Below, one piece after another: positions 37,338-47,600 of a DNA stretch of 64,000 nucleotides. Position 1 is the stretch's first letter. Every line of letters begins with the position of its first letter. Made by a program: the position numbers and the translations under genes. A model generated the notes under the pieces. That model made no database searches, was not told the DNA's origin, and worked only from the letters and a program-made list of their open reading frames with translations. Source of the stretch: a virus; the IMG/VR virus record IMGVR_UViG_3300030108_003783, positions 62,001 through 126,000 of that record. One strand, 5' to 3'.

Positions 37338-38385
37338 TGCAGAAGTAGATAGTCCTTTAGGTTCTAATGATACTTTTGGCCCCAAACAATCAGGGTTAAC
37401 AATATATCAATGTAGAGTGTTTTCATTATATTTAGATGAAGATGATAATACTTCATATGGAAGAATAAGAGGGCAAATACTAATTGATAACAAAGATTTA
37501 GAGGGAAATAAATTTACAGAGATAGAAGCTTACCCTTTAGATATATACAATTATACTTTACCAGCACCAAATGAATCTGTGATAGTTGTTAAAGCAGAGA
37601 ACGGTCAATTTTTTTATTCTTCTATACCACCTGTTAATTTTATAGAACAAGCTGTAATAGACGACGAGGATAACCCTATGCCTATTTATGCTGAGGAAGA
37701 AGAAGACCCAGAAGAAAATTTACAAATCAATGTAAGTTCTTTTAAAAACTTTTCAATAAACGACGATGCTGACGAAGAGATATATGGTAGAACATTTACA
37801 GAAGATCTTGTAGCAGCAACTGATGTAGTTCAAGCTCGTAAAGTAAGAGAAGGAGATAAGATAATACAAAGTAGATTTGGTAGTTCTATTAAGTTTACAT
37901 GCAAGAATGAATTAAATGAAACTGCTTGGTCATTAGATGGAGAAGATGGCCAACCTGTTATTGTAATAAGAAATGGCCAAGACCCAGAACCTAATATTGC
38001 AACAGATAATTCTTTTATATATTTGTTATCTGATCAATCTTTAGATTATGGCGACTTTACACCATCGCCAGAAAGTGCAAATGTTTCGGATCCGAATGAT
38101 GCATATGTTGGAGGTCAAGTTGTAATAGGTGCAGACAGATTAACCTTTATATCTAAGACCGACGATATATCTTTATCTTCTACTGGTATAATATCTATGG
38201 CTACTCCAAAGTGGGCAGTAGATTTAGATGTGCTAATGGATCAAGTAAAAGCACTAGCAGAACAAGTTGCAGCTTTAACAAAAGGTGAAGCAACATTTAC
38301 AACAGGTGTTGGCCCAACTGGTCCAGCAACAAATGCAGCTGACGTTGCAACTATAGTTCAAGAAATATCTGGGTTAGAACAATAA
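37330..38385 (+). CDS. Putative baseplate hub/spike protein (gp5-like OB domain)
   Basis: The N-terminal part (TIYQCRVFSLYLDEDDNTSYG to IPPVNFIEQ) looks like an OB-fold hub domain as in gp5/VgrG-type spikes, without a lysozyme domain. The C-terminal part has GGQVVIGADRLTFISKTDDI followed by SLSSTGIISM, a beta-helix-like spike region. It then ends in a helix with VDLDVLMDQVKALAEQVAAL and GVGPTGPATN. Position before gp25 and gp6 supports this. Confidence 0.55.
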   Translation: MYDAEVDSPLGSNDTFGPKQSGLTIYQCRVFSLYLDEDDNTSYGRIRGQILIDNKDLEGNKFTEIEAYPLDIYNYTLPAPNESVIVVKAENGQFFYSSIPPVNFIEQAVIDDEDNPMPIYAEEEEDPEENLQINVSSFKNFSINDDADEEIYGRTFTEDLVAATDVVQARKVREGDKIIQSRFGSSIKFTCKNELNETAWSLDGEDGQPVIVIRNGQDPEPNIATDNSFIYLLSDQSLDYGDFTPSPESANVSDPNDAYVGGQVVIGADRLTFISKTDDISLSSTGIISMATPKWAVDLDVLMDQVKALAEQVAALTKGEATFTTGVGPTGPATNAADVATIVQEISGLEQ

Positions 38386-38924
38386 TGGCAATAGTTTGGC
38401 AAAATTTAGAAAAAGAAATAACAGATTGGCTTGAAGATCTAGGTGAAAAAACAACAGATGACACAGCTAAATTTTTTGCTGATTCTTATGCTTCTGCCGT
38501 AACAGCTGGAGCAGAACCAATAGGGAATGCAGTAATTGATCCTGCAAAGGAAGCTGCTATAGAACAAGCCTGGAAAGCAGCATTTGCACAACAAGCTGCA
38601 TCAGATACTCCATTAGGTGTACCGTGTTGGTTACCTGTTGCAACTTCGATAGTATTATATTGGACAGGAGCTTTATTTGAATTTAAAATTCCACATCCCG
38701 GAACGGTATCGGGTGTATCTAATTTAGTTACATTCCCTGGTGCTCCACCACCAATAGCAGCAGCAATAGACAAAGCTTTTAAACAAGAAGAAGCACCAAA
38801 AGTTGCAAAGGAATTAGTAAATGGGTATAAGACTCATCTGTCAACGGTTACTGGTTTATTCACAGGATTAACACCACCACCAGCATCTGCACCATTACCT
38901 GTTCCTTGGGCTGGTATAAAGTAA
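38385..38924 (+). CDS. Baseplate-region structural protein, 179 aa
   Basis: Start overlaps the previous stop (TAATGG). Alanine- and proline-rich protein with a helical N-terminus, a hydrophobic PVATSIVLYWTGALFEFKI segment and PPPASAPLPVPWAGIK at the end. Residue use differs from early genes and resembles virion proteins. No family recognised. Confidence 0.5.
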   Translation: MAIVWQNLEKEITDWLEDLGEKTTDDTAKFFADSYASAVTAGAEPIGNAVIDPAKEAAIEQAWKAAFAQQAASDTPLGVPCWLPVATSIVLYWTGALFEFKIPHPGTVSGVSNLVTFPGAPPPIAAAIDKAFKQEEAPKVAKELVNGYKTHLSTVTGLFTGLTPPPASAPLPVPWAGIK

Positions 38925-38932
38925 CTCTTTCT

Positions 38933-38941
38933 GATATTTAT
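38933..38941 (+). promoter_or_regulatory. Putative late promoter GATATTTAT
   Basis: CTGATATTTATTA lies 34 nt before the ATG at 38976, at the head of the gp25-gp6 gene run. Confidence 0.5.
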
Positions 38942-38975
38942 TATTAGAAAAAGGTTTATAAAAGAGGAGTATATA

Positions 38976-39329
38976 ATGACAAAAAAAGATTTAGTTAGAA
39001 TTATTAGAGAAGTTGTTAGAAAAGAAGTAAAACAACAAATCGGTAATGTACTAACAGAAATGGAACATAAAAAAGCTCAAGATAAGAACCCTATGTCTTT
39101 GAATGAAGCATTAAATCAAACTGATCCATTTCCAACAATGCAAGGAAAGACTTTTACTTCTGCTGATGCAAGAGCGCAATTTGCTTCTATGCAAAATGGT
39201 TTCAATCCTTCATCTCAACCGCAAACAGATTTATCTGGAAAGCCTGTTAATGTAAATCAATTAGGTGGTGGTTTAGATAAAGCTTTAACAAGAGATTATT
39301 CAGAATTAGTAAAAAGGTTTAATAAATAA
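38976..39329 (+). CDS. Hypothetical structural-region protein, 117 aa
   Basis: AAGAGGAG precedes the ATG. The start MTKKDLVRIIREVVRKEVKQ is a basic amphipathic helix reminiscent of the leaders at 11-15 kb but without a clear L/I-x-E at the usual place. The remainder is polar (DPFPTMQGKTFTSADARAQF) and glycine-rich. Similar proteins stand before gp25 in marine myoviruses. Function unknown. Confidence 0.55.
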   Translation: MTKKDLVRIIREVVRKEVKQQIGNVLTEMEHKKAQDKNPMSLNEALNQTDPFPTMQGKTFTSADARAQFASMQNGFNPSSQPQTDLSGKPVNVNQLGGGLDKALTRDYSELVKRFNK

Positions 39330-39745
39330 TGCCAAACGATCCAATACAAATAAACCCAATAGATCTTGAAGATGATGTAGCCTTAGGTATAATGTTTCCT
39401 ATGAACGCACCAAACGGTGGCGGTTTAAATAGTACCTTCTACACTAAAGATCAAGTAAAAGCTAATATGCATTTACTTTTTAGCACAATGATTGGTGAAA
39501 GAGTTATGATGCCAACGTTTGGAACTTATTTGTATAATTTATTATTTGAACCTTCTGATACTGATTTAAAAGAGAAACAAATAAGGAATGAAGTAGATAG
39601 AGCAATTTCAACATGGATACCAATAGTAGAAGTTGTTGATGTAACATTTCCAGAAGTAGTAGATGAAAAGTTTATTAGATTAAGTATATTCTATAGAATT
39701 CCAAACTTTAATATAGAAGACGAATTAGTATTACAGGTGAATTAA
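39329..39745 (+). CDS. 25: Baseplate wedge protein gp25-like
   Basis: The 138-residue protein carries the gp25 core: ANMHLLFSTMIGERVMMPTF, GTYLYNLLFEPSD, a helix EKQIRNEVDRAISTWIPIV, and strands VVDVTFPEVV and IRLSIFYRIP. Length agrees with T4 gp25 (about 130). It forms the sheath-initiating part of the baseplate wedge. It starts in the previous stop and is 3 nt from gp6. Confidence 0.88.
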   Translation: MPNDPIQINPIDLEDDVALGIMFPMNAPNGGGLNSTFYTKDQVKANMHLLFSTMIGERVMMPTFGTYLYNLLFEPSDTDLKEKQIRNEVDRAISTWIPIVEVVDVTFPEVVDEKFIRLSIFYRIPNFNIEDELVLQVN

Positions 39746-39748
39746 GAT

Positions 39749-41632
39749 ATGGCAGAAAAAGATATAAAATATGTAGGTAGAGACTTTGATGGGTTTAGAG
39801 CAAACCTAATGGAGTTTGCAAAAAACTATTTTCCTACAACATACAATGATTTTTCAACATCTTCTCCAGGGCAGATGTTTATAGAAATGGCTTCTTATGT
39901 TGGTGATGTACTTTCTTATTATACGGATTACGCTTTAAAAGAAAGTATGATTCATAAAGCAACGGAAAGAAAAAACTTATACGATTTAGCACAAGCTTTT
40001 GGTTATAAACCAAAGATATCAGTTGCTTCTACATGTAAGTTAGATGTTTATTTAAAGATACCCTCAACGTTTAAATCTACAGATGGAGCTGAAGGCTCTG
40101 CAGTAGCATCTCAACCAGATTGGGATTATGCTCCTATAATAGAAGAAGGCATGGTAGTTAAAACTGAAGGTGATATTAAATTCAGAACTGTATCTGCAAT
40201 AGATTTTCAATCGTCTTCATCTTTAGACCCAACTAATGTAACTGTTCATACAGCTAATGCAACTACGGGTCAACCTGAATTTTATTTATTGAAAAAAAGC
40301 GTAACTGTAATAAGTGGTGAAACTAAAACTACATCTTTTACTGGTAACAATAAAAAGTCGCAAACTTTTACAATACCAGAAGATAATGTAATAGAAATTG
40401 TTTCTTGCTTAGATTCAGATAATAACAAATGGTACGAAGTTCCTTTCTTAGCTCAAGATACAGTCTTTGAAGAAAATGTTAACAATAATGCTTTTGATCC
40501 TTCTAGATCTACACAAAAAGTTGGAACCCCTTATATTTTAAGTTTAAGAAAAACGGGAAGAAGATTCGTTGTAAGAGTAAACGATAACAACAGACCAGTA
40601 TTACAATTTGGAAGTGGCATAAGCTCTAATTCAGATGTATCTATTTTACCAAACCCAAACAATGTAGGTTCTAATTTGCCAGGGTCATCAACTAATTTAA
40701 ACAAAGCTTTTGACCCAAGTAATTTTATGTTCACTAAGTCTTATGGTAAAGCTCCAGATTCTAGTATGACTATAACGTATACTGTTGGTAAAGGGTTAGA
40801 TTCTAATGTTGAGCAAGGTCTAATAAATAAAATAGAAAGCAAAACTTTAACACAAAACTCTGACCAAGTAACACCAACATTACTTGCAATAGTAGAAGCT
40901 TCATTAGCTGTAGATAATCCTGAACCAGCTAGAGGTGGTAAATCTCAAGAAAGCTTAGAAGAGATAAGACAAAATGCATTAGGTCATTTTGCAACTCAAA
41001 GAAGAGCAGTAACAAGAGAAGATTATATTATAAGAGCATATTCAATGCCATCTAAATTTGGATCAGTAGAAAAAGTATTTATAACTAATGATACACAAAT
41101 AGATGAAAAGACCAAAGAGGAAGTAGCTAATCCAATGGCTTTAAATATGTATACTTTAGGTTATAACAATGTTAATAATTTAACTGCAGTAAATGAAGCA
41201 ACAAAAAATAACTTGAAAAATTATTTATCTCAACATAGAATATTAACAGATGCTGTAAATATAAAAGACGGATATATAATAAACCTAGGAGTTGATTTTG
41301 AAATAGTAGCACTAGCAGGTTTTAATTCAAGAGAAGTAGTTTTAAAATGTATAGAAGAAGTAAAGAGGTTAATGCATATAGATAGAATGCAATTTAACCA
41401 ACCAATTATAATAAAAGATTTAACGTTAGCTTTAGCAAAAGTAGACGGTGTTCAATCTGTTATGAAATTTGACATAATAAATAAGTGGCGAACAAGTTTA
41501 GGTTATTCTGGTAATAAATATAATTTAGAAGACGCTAACAGAGGAGGAGTAATTTATCCTTCACTAGATCCTTCTGTATTCGAAATAAAATATCCGAATA
41601 TAGATATACAAGGAAGAGCAACTACATACTAG
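39749..41632 (+). CDS. 6: Baseplate wedge protein gp6-like
   Basis: The 627-residue protein begins KDIKYVGRDFDGFRANLMEF, then FSTSSPGQMFIEMASYVGD and SYYTDYALKESMIHKATER, the N-terminal signature of T4 gp6/gpJ-type wedge proteins. Central strands and the REDYIIRAYSMPSKFGSVEK segment and C-terminal domain also fit. Length is close to T4 gp6 (about 660). It forms the inner ring of the baseplate with gp25 and gp53. Confidence 0.88.
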   Translation: MAEKDIKYVGRDFDGFRANLMEFAKNYFPTTYNDFSTSSPGQMFIEMASYVGDVLSYYTDYALKESMIHKATERKNLYDLAQAFGYKPKISVASTCKLDVYLKIPSTFKSTDGAEGSAVASQPDWDYAPIIEEGMVVKTEGDIKFRTVSAIDFQSSSSLDPTNVTVHTANATTGQPEFYLLKKSVTVISGETKTTSFTGNNKKSQTFTIPEDNVIEIVSCLDSDNNKWYEVPFLAQDTVFEENVNNNAFDPSRSTQKVGTPYILSLRKTGRRFVVRVNDNNRPVLQFGSGISSNSDVSILPNPNNVGSNLPGSSTNLNKAFDPSNFMFTKSYGKAPDSSMTITYTVGKGLDSNVEQGLINKIESKTLTQNSDQVTPTLLAIVEASLAVDNPEPARGGKSQESLEEIRQNALGHFATQRRAVTREDYIIRAYSMPSKFGSVEKVFITNDTQIDEKTKEEVANPMALNMYTLGYNNVNNLTAVNEATKNNLKNYLSQHRILTDAVNIKDGYIINLGVDFEIVALAGFNSREVVLKCIEEVKRLMHIDRMQFNQPIIIKDLTLALAKVDGVQSVMKFDIINKWRTSLGYSGNKYNLEDANRGGVIYPSLDPSVFEIKYPNIDIQGRATTY

Positions 41633-41644
41633 AGGAATAACAAT

Positions 41645-42730
41645 ATGAAACATTTTATATATCCAATAAAAGATACAACAATATATTCATACTCAGCAAG
41701 TATGAATACAGGTATTGACGAGATATTAGAAATAGAAAAAACTATACCAGTTGGTACAGAGCCTATACATAAAGCTCGTGCAATTATAGGATTTGATTTT
41801 GATACAGAATGGAAACAATTAACATCAAGCTTTTCTTCTTTTTCATCATCATGGGCAGCAGATACTTGGGCTAGTAAATTTAGATTGTATACAACTAAAG
41901 CTGAAAAGATAAGATACTCTTATGTAATAGAAGCCTCCCCAATAAAAATATCTTCAACTGGTAATTGGCAAATGGGTTTAGGAAGAAGATCCCACACTCC
42001 AATAACTGAAGAAGGTTGTAGCTGGGCTTTTAGAACAGAATCTGGATCAGATGCATGGTTACAACCAGGTGGTGATTTTTGGCAATATCCTAATATTACA
42101 ACTCAAGCTTTTGAATATGAAAGTACTGATATAGCAATTGAAGCTTCACATTCCATAGCAAAATGGCAAACAACTACTGATGGAGATAAAAAAGGCGTTA
42201 TATTTAAATTCTCTTCAAGCTTAGAAGAAGACACTTTAGAATATGGATGTATAAAATTCTTTTCAAGAGATACTAATACAATATATTCTCCAAGACTAGA
42301 GTTAGCTTGGGATGATTCTGAATTTAGCACTGGATCTTTATCTGCAGCAACATCTGATGAAATATTAGTTTATGTAAAAAATAATAAATACGAATACAAT
42401 GAAAATGAAGTTGTAAGATTTGAAGTAAGAGCAAGAGATACTTATGTAACTCAAACCTATGGAACATCTTCTGCTGCACTGGAAACATTTTATTTACCAA
42501 CTGGTTCTTATTATGCAATCAAAGATGCAGAAACAGAAGAAGCTGTTATAGACTTTGATACAAGTTATACTAAGATAAGTTGTACATCGTCTGGTAATTT
42601 CTTTAATGTATATATGAAAGCTTTAACACCAGAAAGATTATACAAATTAGTATTAAAAGTAAACAATAGAAAATATAATGGTCAAGTAGAACACTTTGAT
42701 CCTAATATAGTATTTAGAATAGCTAGGTAA
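41645..42730 (+). CDS. Baseplate/tail structural protein, 361 aa
   Basis: AGAGGAATAAC precedes the ATG. The protein starts MKHFIYPIKDTTIYSYSASM and GIDEILEIEK, a strand-rich beginning found in structural proteins next to gp6 in marine myoviruses. A Ser-rich beta domain (SSFSSFSSSWAADTW, HSIAKWQTTTDGDKKG) resembles carbohydrate-binding jelly rolls. Probable wedge or fibre-attachment protein; exact T4 equivalent unclear. Confidence 0.55.
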   Translation: MKHFIYPIKDTTIYSYSASMNTGIDEILEIEKTIPVGTEPIHKARAIIGFDFDTEWKQLTSSFSSFSSSWAADTWASKFRLYTTKAEKIRYSYVIEASPIKISSTGNWQMGLGRRSHTPITEEGCSWAFRTESGSDAWLQPGGDFWQYPNITTQAFEYESTDIAIEASHSIAKWQTTTDGDKKGVIFKFSSSLEEDTLEYGCIKFFSRDTNTIYSPRLELAWDDSEFSTGSLSAATSDEILVYVKNNKYEYNENEVVRFEVRARDTYVTQTYGTSSAALETFYLPTGSYYAIKDAETEEAVIDFDTSYTKISCTSSGNFFNVYMKALTPERLYKLVLKVNNRKYNGQVEHFDPNIVFRIAR

Positions 42731-42734
42731 TATT

Positions 42735-44612
42735 ATGCCAAAAAGAAAAGTAACATCAGAGAACATAGAACAAACTCTAAGAGATGCTAGGGTTAATAGA
42801 AGATCTTCTAAAGATAGCAGAGAAAAACTAGCAGATGATATTAGAAATAAAGGGCTCAATGCTGATTTAGATAAACGACCTACTATATTTAATGACTCTT
42901 TGGTTTTAAGTAATAGAGAATCTGTAAATACAACTTTAGAGTTTGATAATACTAGAGAATATTATAGTCAAGAAAGCTTTGAAAACAACTTCGATGTAGA
43001 ATTAACAGAGCTTATAACAAAAGCTCCAGAGCCAGAACCAGATCCAGTTCCAGAAGTAAGAAAACCACCTGCTCCTTCTCTTATACAAATACAAGGAACA
43101 AACAATCACTGGACACTAGACGGTAAACTTGGTAGAAGAGATAAAGATACAAACTCTTGGCAAAATAATTATCATCCAGAAGGAAACAACCCAGGTGGTG
43201 GTTATTTATATATACCAGATGATCATCCTTTATTTTATTTAAGAAAATGCGAGCCAAAAAATGCAAGAGCATCTTTTAATTACGAATGGAAAGTAAATGG
43301 TGAAGTAGTTTCAGATAAACCTTTTTTACAACTATATAATATTGATGACCAAGGAAAAAAGGATGAAGGAGATGATAAATCAAGGTGGAGAAATCAAGAC
43401 GATATAATAATTGAATGCAGAGTTTGGAATGAATCTGGTCAATTAAAAGCAGATACTAAAATGAGATGCGCAAGGGACGTTAGAAATGAAAACGAGCTAG
43501 AAGCAGACGAAGTAACTGGAAAGCCAAGATGGAAATGGAAAGGTTATAGAGAATTTAAAGAAGAAGTTTTTATGAACGGTGACTACAGAGTATTAACTGA
43601 TTATATTCAAGATCCTAAATATAAACAAAGAAATATAGTAGTAAAAGAATTTGATATATTTGATTTTAACAAAGATGCATTTACAACTCCCTCTAGATAT
43701 GAAGCAAAGCCTTGGTCTAAAAAGCAATTGATAAACGTTTCTCAACAATTAGCTAGACCACCATTTGTACCTAAAGACGATTTTCCAAGCCCTCAGGAAA
43801 TAGATAAGTTAAGAAAAGAAGCAAATCAAGGAAATGAAACTTCTGCAAAAGAATTAAGAAAAATGGGTTTTAAGCTAGGTCAAAGAAATTACGATGAATA
43901 TGAAACTGCAATATTAAACGACGCAGAAGAAGCTAAAAGAAATGCAGAAGATTATGACAGGTATGTAAGAACTAATAAAAATTTAATTAACGAAAGAGCT
44001 AAAAATTTCAAAGATGATCATGACTCTTTAATAAATAAAATTTGCAGACCTTATACTAAAGATGATTCTTTTATAGGTAGAGTTTATGAAAAAGGTAAAT
44101 GGGTAACATTTAAAGAATTTTGGTCTGGCTATGATGTTAAAGATCCATATGACTTAAAAAACTTTATGAGAACAAATGCAAAAGGCGAATTAGATCCAGA
44201 AGGTTCTACAGCTATGGAAAGAGTAAATAAACCTTTTCAAGTATCTGCAAGACCAGGAGACGAAGCAGTATTAGGTTTTGTTTTTGGATATGCTAAAACG
44301 TTAAAAGATTCTAAAAAAGTTTTCAAGCTTTATTCAAAGATTTATAGAAGAAGAATTAAAGAAGACGACGGAGATCAAATAGATGTTGTATTAAAACCGC
44401 GTATAGAAGAAATAACTTATTATGGTAAAAACGATAATGCTACAAAGTTTTTAAGTGAAGAAATAAAAAGAGCTAAAAAGTTTACACCATCATTTATAGC
44501 AGGTCAAAAGAAAAAAATAGCAACAGCAAAGGTTAAAGAACTTTTAGATAGGACAGGAAGATTTTTAGGTTCAAGAAGCAATAGAAGAAGAAATAGGCCA
44601 AGAGGATATTAA
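42735..44612 (+). CDS. Large structural protein, 625 aa
   Basis: The N-terminus is charged and helical, followed by a proline-rich linker (APEPEPDPVPEVRKPPAP) and an immunoglobulin-like part (NHWTLDGKLGRRDKD, ARASFNYEWKVNGEVVSDKP). The C-terminal half is helical and basic, ending RSNRRRNRPRGY. Placed between baseplate genes, it is likely a wedge or tail-surface protein. No firm family. Confidence 0.5.
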   Translation: MPKRKVTSENIEQTLRDARVNRRSSKDSREKLADDIRNKGLNADLDKRPTIFNDSLVLSNRESVNTTLEFDNTREYYSQESFENNFDVELTELITKAPEPEPDPVPEVRKPPAPSLIQIQGTNNHWTLDGKLGRRDKDTNSWQNNYHPEGNNPGGGYLYIPDDHPLFYLRKCEPKNARASFNYEWKVNGEVVSDKPFLQLYNIDDQGKKDEGDDKSRWRNQDDIIIECRVWNESGQLKADTKMRCARDVRNENELEADEVTGKPRWKWKGYREFKEEVFMNGDYRVLTDYIQDPKYKQRNIVVKEFDIFDFNKDAFTTPSRYEAKPWSKKQLINVSQQLARPPFVPKDDFPSPQEIDKLRKEANQGNETSAKELRKMGFKLGQRNYDEYETAILNDAEEAKRNAEDYDRYVRTNKNLINERAKNFKDDHDSLINKICRPYTKDDSFIGRVYEKGKWVTFKEFWSGYDVKDPYDLKNFMRTNAKGELDPEGSTAMERVNKPFQVSARPGDEAVLGFVFGYAKTLKDSKKVFKLYSKIYRRRIKEDDGDQIDVVLKPRIEEITYYGKNDNATKFLSEEIKRAKKFTPSFIAGQKKKIATAKVKELLDRTGRFLGSRSNRRRNRPRGY

Positions 44613-44614
44613 AA

Positions 44615-47600
44615 ATGATAGGCAATGAAAATTTAAGTATAGAGTTTGATGAAAAGAAGCAAAGTGAATTGTTATCTTTTGAAGCTGTATTACCAGGAAG
44701 AGAAATACAGCCAACTGATTTTCTTTACCTTTTAGTTTATTCTGATGGAGAATTAATAAATACTCATTGGCTAGAAATAGCTTCAACTGAAAGAGTTAAT
44801 GTAGAAGGTCAAGCTTTAGAAATAGATTTTTATGAATTATTAGTAGAAGATTTAGATTACAATGAAGGGAGTTATACAATAGAATATTGTGTAAAGAGAG
44901 AAGCAATACCTCCTAATAATTTTGCTATAGTAAAAGAAATTTCAAAAAGTAAAAAAGAAATTAGAATAGATGCTCCAGATGAAGAAGGTCTATTATCTAT
45001 TAGACCAGCTTTAATTGATCAAGAATATTATGCACCGATAGATGTATTTTGCGAAGGAGACTTTTATAAAATAGTTTCTTGGGTATTTGATGAGTATTAT
45101 GAAGATCAAACTTTAATATTAAAATTTGCTGATGTAGTACCTAGAAAAATAAAAGTTGGTAAAGAAATAGAATTATGGGATAGTCTTACAAGTACAAGAT
45201 TTTTCGATTTAATAATAGATATAGATTTACCAAAAGGATTAGAAGAATATACAGAATTAAATGGTCCTAATGTAACTGTAGAATATGATATTAAAATAGC
45301 AAAGCCAACTCAATATCAATCATACGATTCTATATTAACAGGGTCTTCAGATATCAATCAGAGAGTGATAAATACAACTCTATCTTCTTCTGGTGCAGAG
45401 CTAAATATAGATTACAGAAGATTTCAAAACTTTATACATTTTTCGTCAGCAAGAGAGAGGTTAGTAAACTTTCAATATAAACTTTCCTTAATAGAATTTT
45501 ACGCTTCAAAGTCTGTTGGTCATTCTTCAGCTTTAAGTGGTCAAGCTTCATCTTCTGTTACTGGGTCTAATTTATATGTTTCTTTATCTGCAGATTTTGA
45601 TTTGCAAAAAAATAAAGTAATAGGAACCTTTGATAATTATGAAAAGTTTTTATATTATGAATCTGCTTCTGGTGAAACTGCAGATGGTATAACATATTAT
45701 CCAAGTACTTTTCCAAAAAGTAACTCTAAAAAAGAATATGTAAATTATTCTATATCTTCTTCTCAAGGTCAAGCTTGGTTAACTGGATCATTAGCTTCTG
45801 CATCTAGATACGATGAAGACAACTTAAATTTATTAAATAAAACAATACCAGCAGCTGTTAGATTAGATCCTAGCAATTCTAACTTTGTATTATTTGTAGA
45901 TATGGTATCTCAACACTTTGATATATTATATAATTACATAGACAGACTTGGAGAGCAAAGAGTTAGAAATGAAGATTTAAATACTGGTATATCTAAAGAT
46001 CTAATATTTGACACATTAAAATCTTTTGGCTGGAAACCGCAATCTGGTTTAGATTTAGAAACGATATGGGAATATTTCATAGGTTCAGATGCAGATGGAT
46101 TATATCAAACAACATCTTCAGCAGATCATCCAACAGCAGCAGAAACTATATTCGTACAATCAGAGTCATTAAGTAGAAGAGATTTAGAATTAGAACCTTT
46201 GTCTAGAGTAATAAACAATTTACCATATATATTAAAAACAAAAGGAACAAAAAATTCTGTTAGAGCTTTATTAAATTGTTATGGAATACCACAATCGTTT
46301 TTTAAAATTCAAGAGTTTGGAGGACCAGATCCAAAAAGATCAGAGAGTAATTACACTGCTTCTTTAAGACCAATAGATGTACAAAATCAAGCATTAGAAT
46401 TTCAAGGGGGATTACACGATTCATTAAGTACTAAAGTTTCTTTTGTAAGTGGAACCTTTGCTGATGGGACTGCTAACGATTTTCAAAGTGTAAGCTTAAG
46501 GTTTAAAACGTCTTATCAAAATTCTCAATCCTTACTTATAACTGCACAAAACCCTTTACCTTTTGCAACTGGAAGACAAAATTTATTTTTAATTCCTTCT
46601 AGATCTGTTGGAGATCCTGATACTAAATATGCATTTTTAAAATACTCATTTGCAGATACAAATCAAACTACTTATGTTTCTGCTTCATTAGGAAAATTAC
46701 CATTATTAGATAATGATTGGTGGAATGTATTTTTAACAAAAAATGACACAACTAAACAAGTAACTTTAACTTGTCAAAAAGCACCAGATCATGCTAATGG
46801 AAAAATTACTCATGTATCTTCTTCCGTATTAGATTATGTTTCAACAGCTGCAGGAAGACCCTTTGGTTGGGATGCAGAACAAAACGATATATTCTATTTA
46901 GGTCATGCTAGAACAATGGGAACAACAGTATTTACTGATGCTGCATTAGGTGGAGGCCAAGCAAAACTAGATTGCTTTTCAGGCAGCATGCAAGAATTTA
47001 GAATATGGACAGAGGAACTAAATAAAGATGCAAGAGATGCACACACTATAGCTCCAACGTCAATAGTTGGAAATAATTATTCTTCATCTTATGATAACTT
47101 GGTATTTAGATTACCAATGGGAACAGATAATAATTTTAGTTATAATACAGCATCAAACAATACTTTCACTTCTGCTCACCCTGACCAAAGTAAAACTAGA
47201 GGGGTATCAACACAAATAGTACACTTGAGTGGTTCTTTTCAATGGGAAGATCAAGAAGAAGTCTATTACGTTTCAGCTCCAAACTCTTTTGGGTTAAGAG
47301 CTATTGGTGATAAAATAAGAATAGAGAATAATACAATAGATGGAGTATTAGATCCATTTGAAAAAATAGAAATATCTTCTGCAGATACTAATCCAATAGA
47401 TTTACCTGACTTATACGTTGTATCTTCTCCACAAGACGATTTAGATATCGATATAGCAAAACAATTTGGTAATATAGATTTAGATGAATACATTGGAGAT
47501 CCAAGAGACAGATATAAAACAGATTATCAAAGATTGATAACTTTAAGAAAAGATTATTTTAAAAAGTATTCTGGTCCACAAAGTATACAAGCTTATGTTA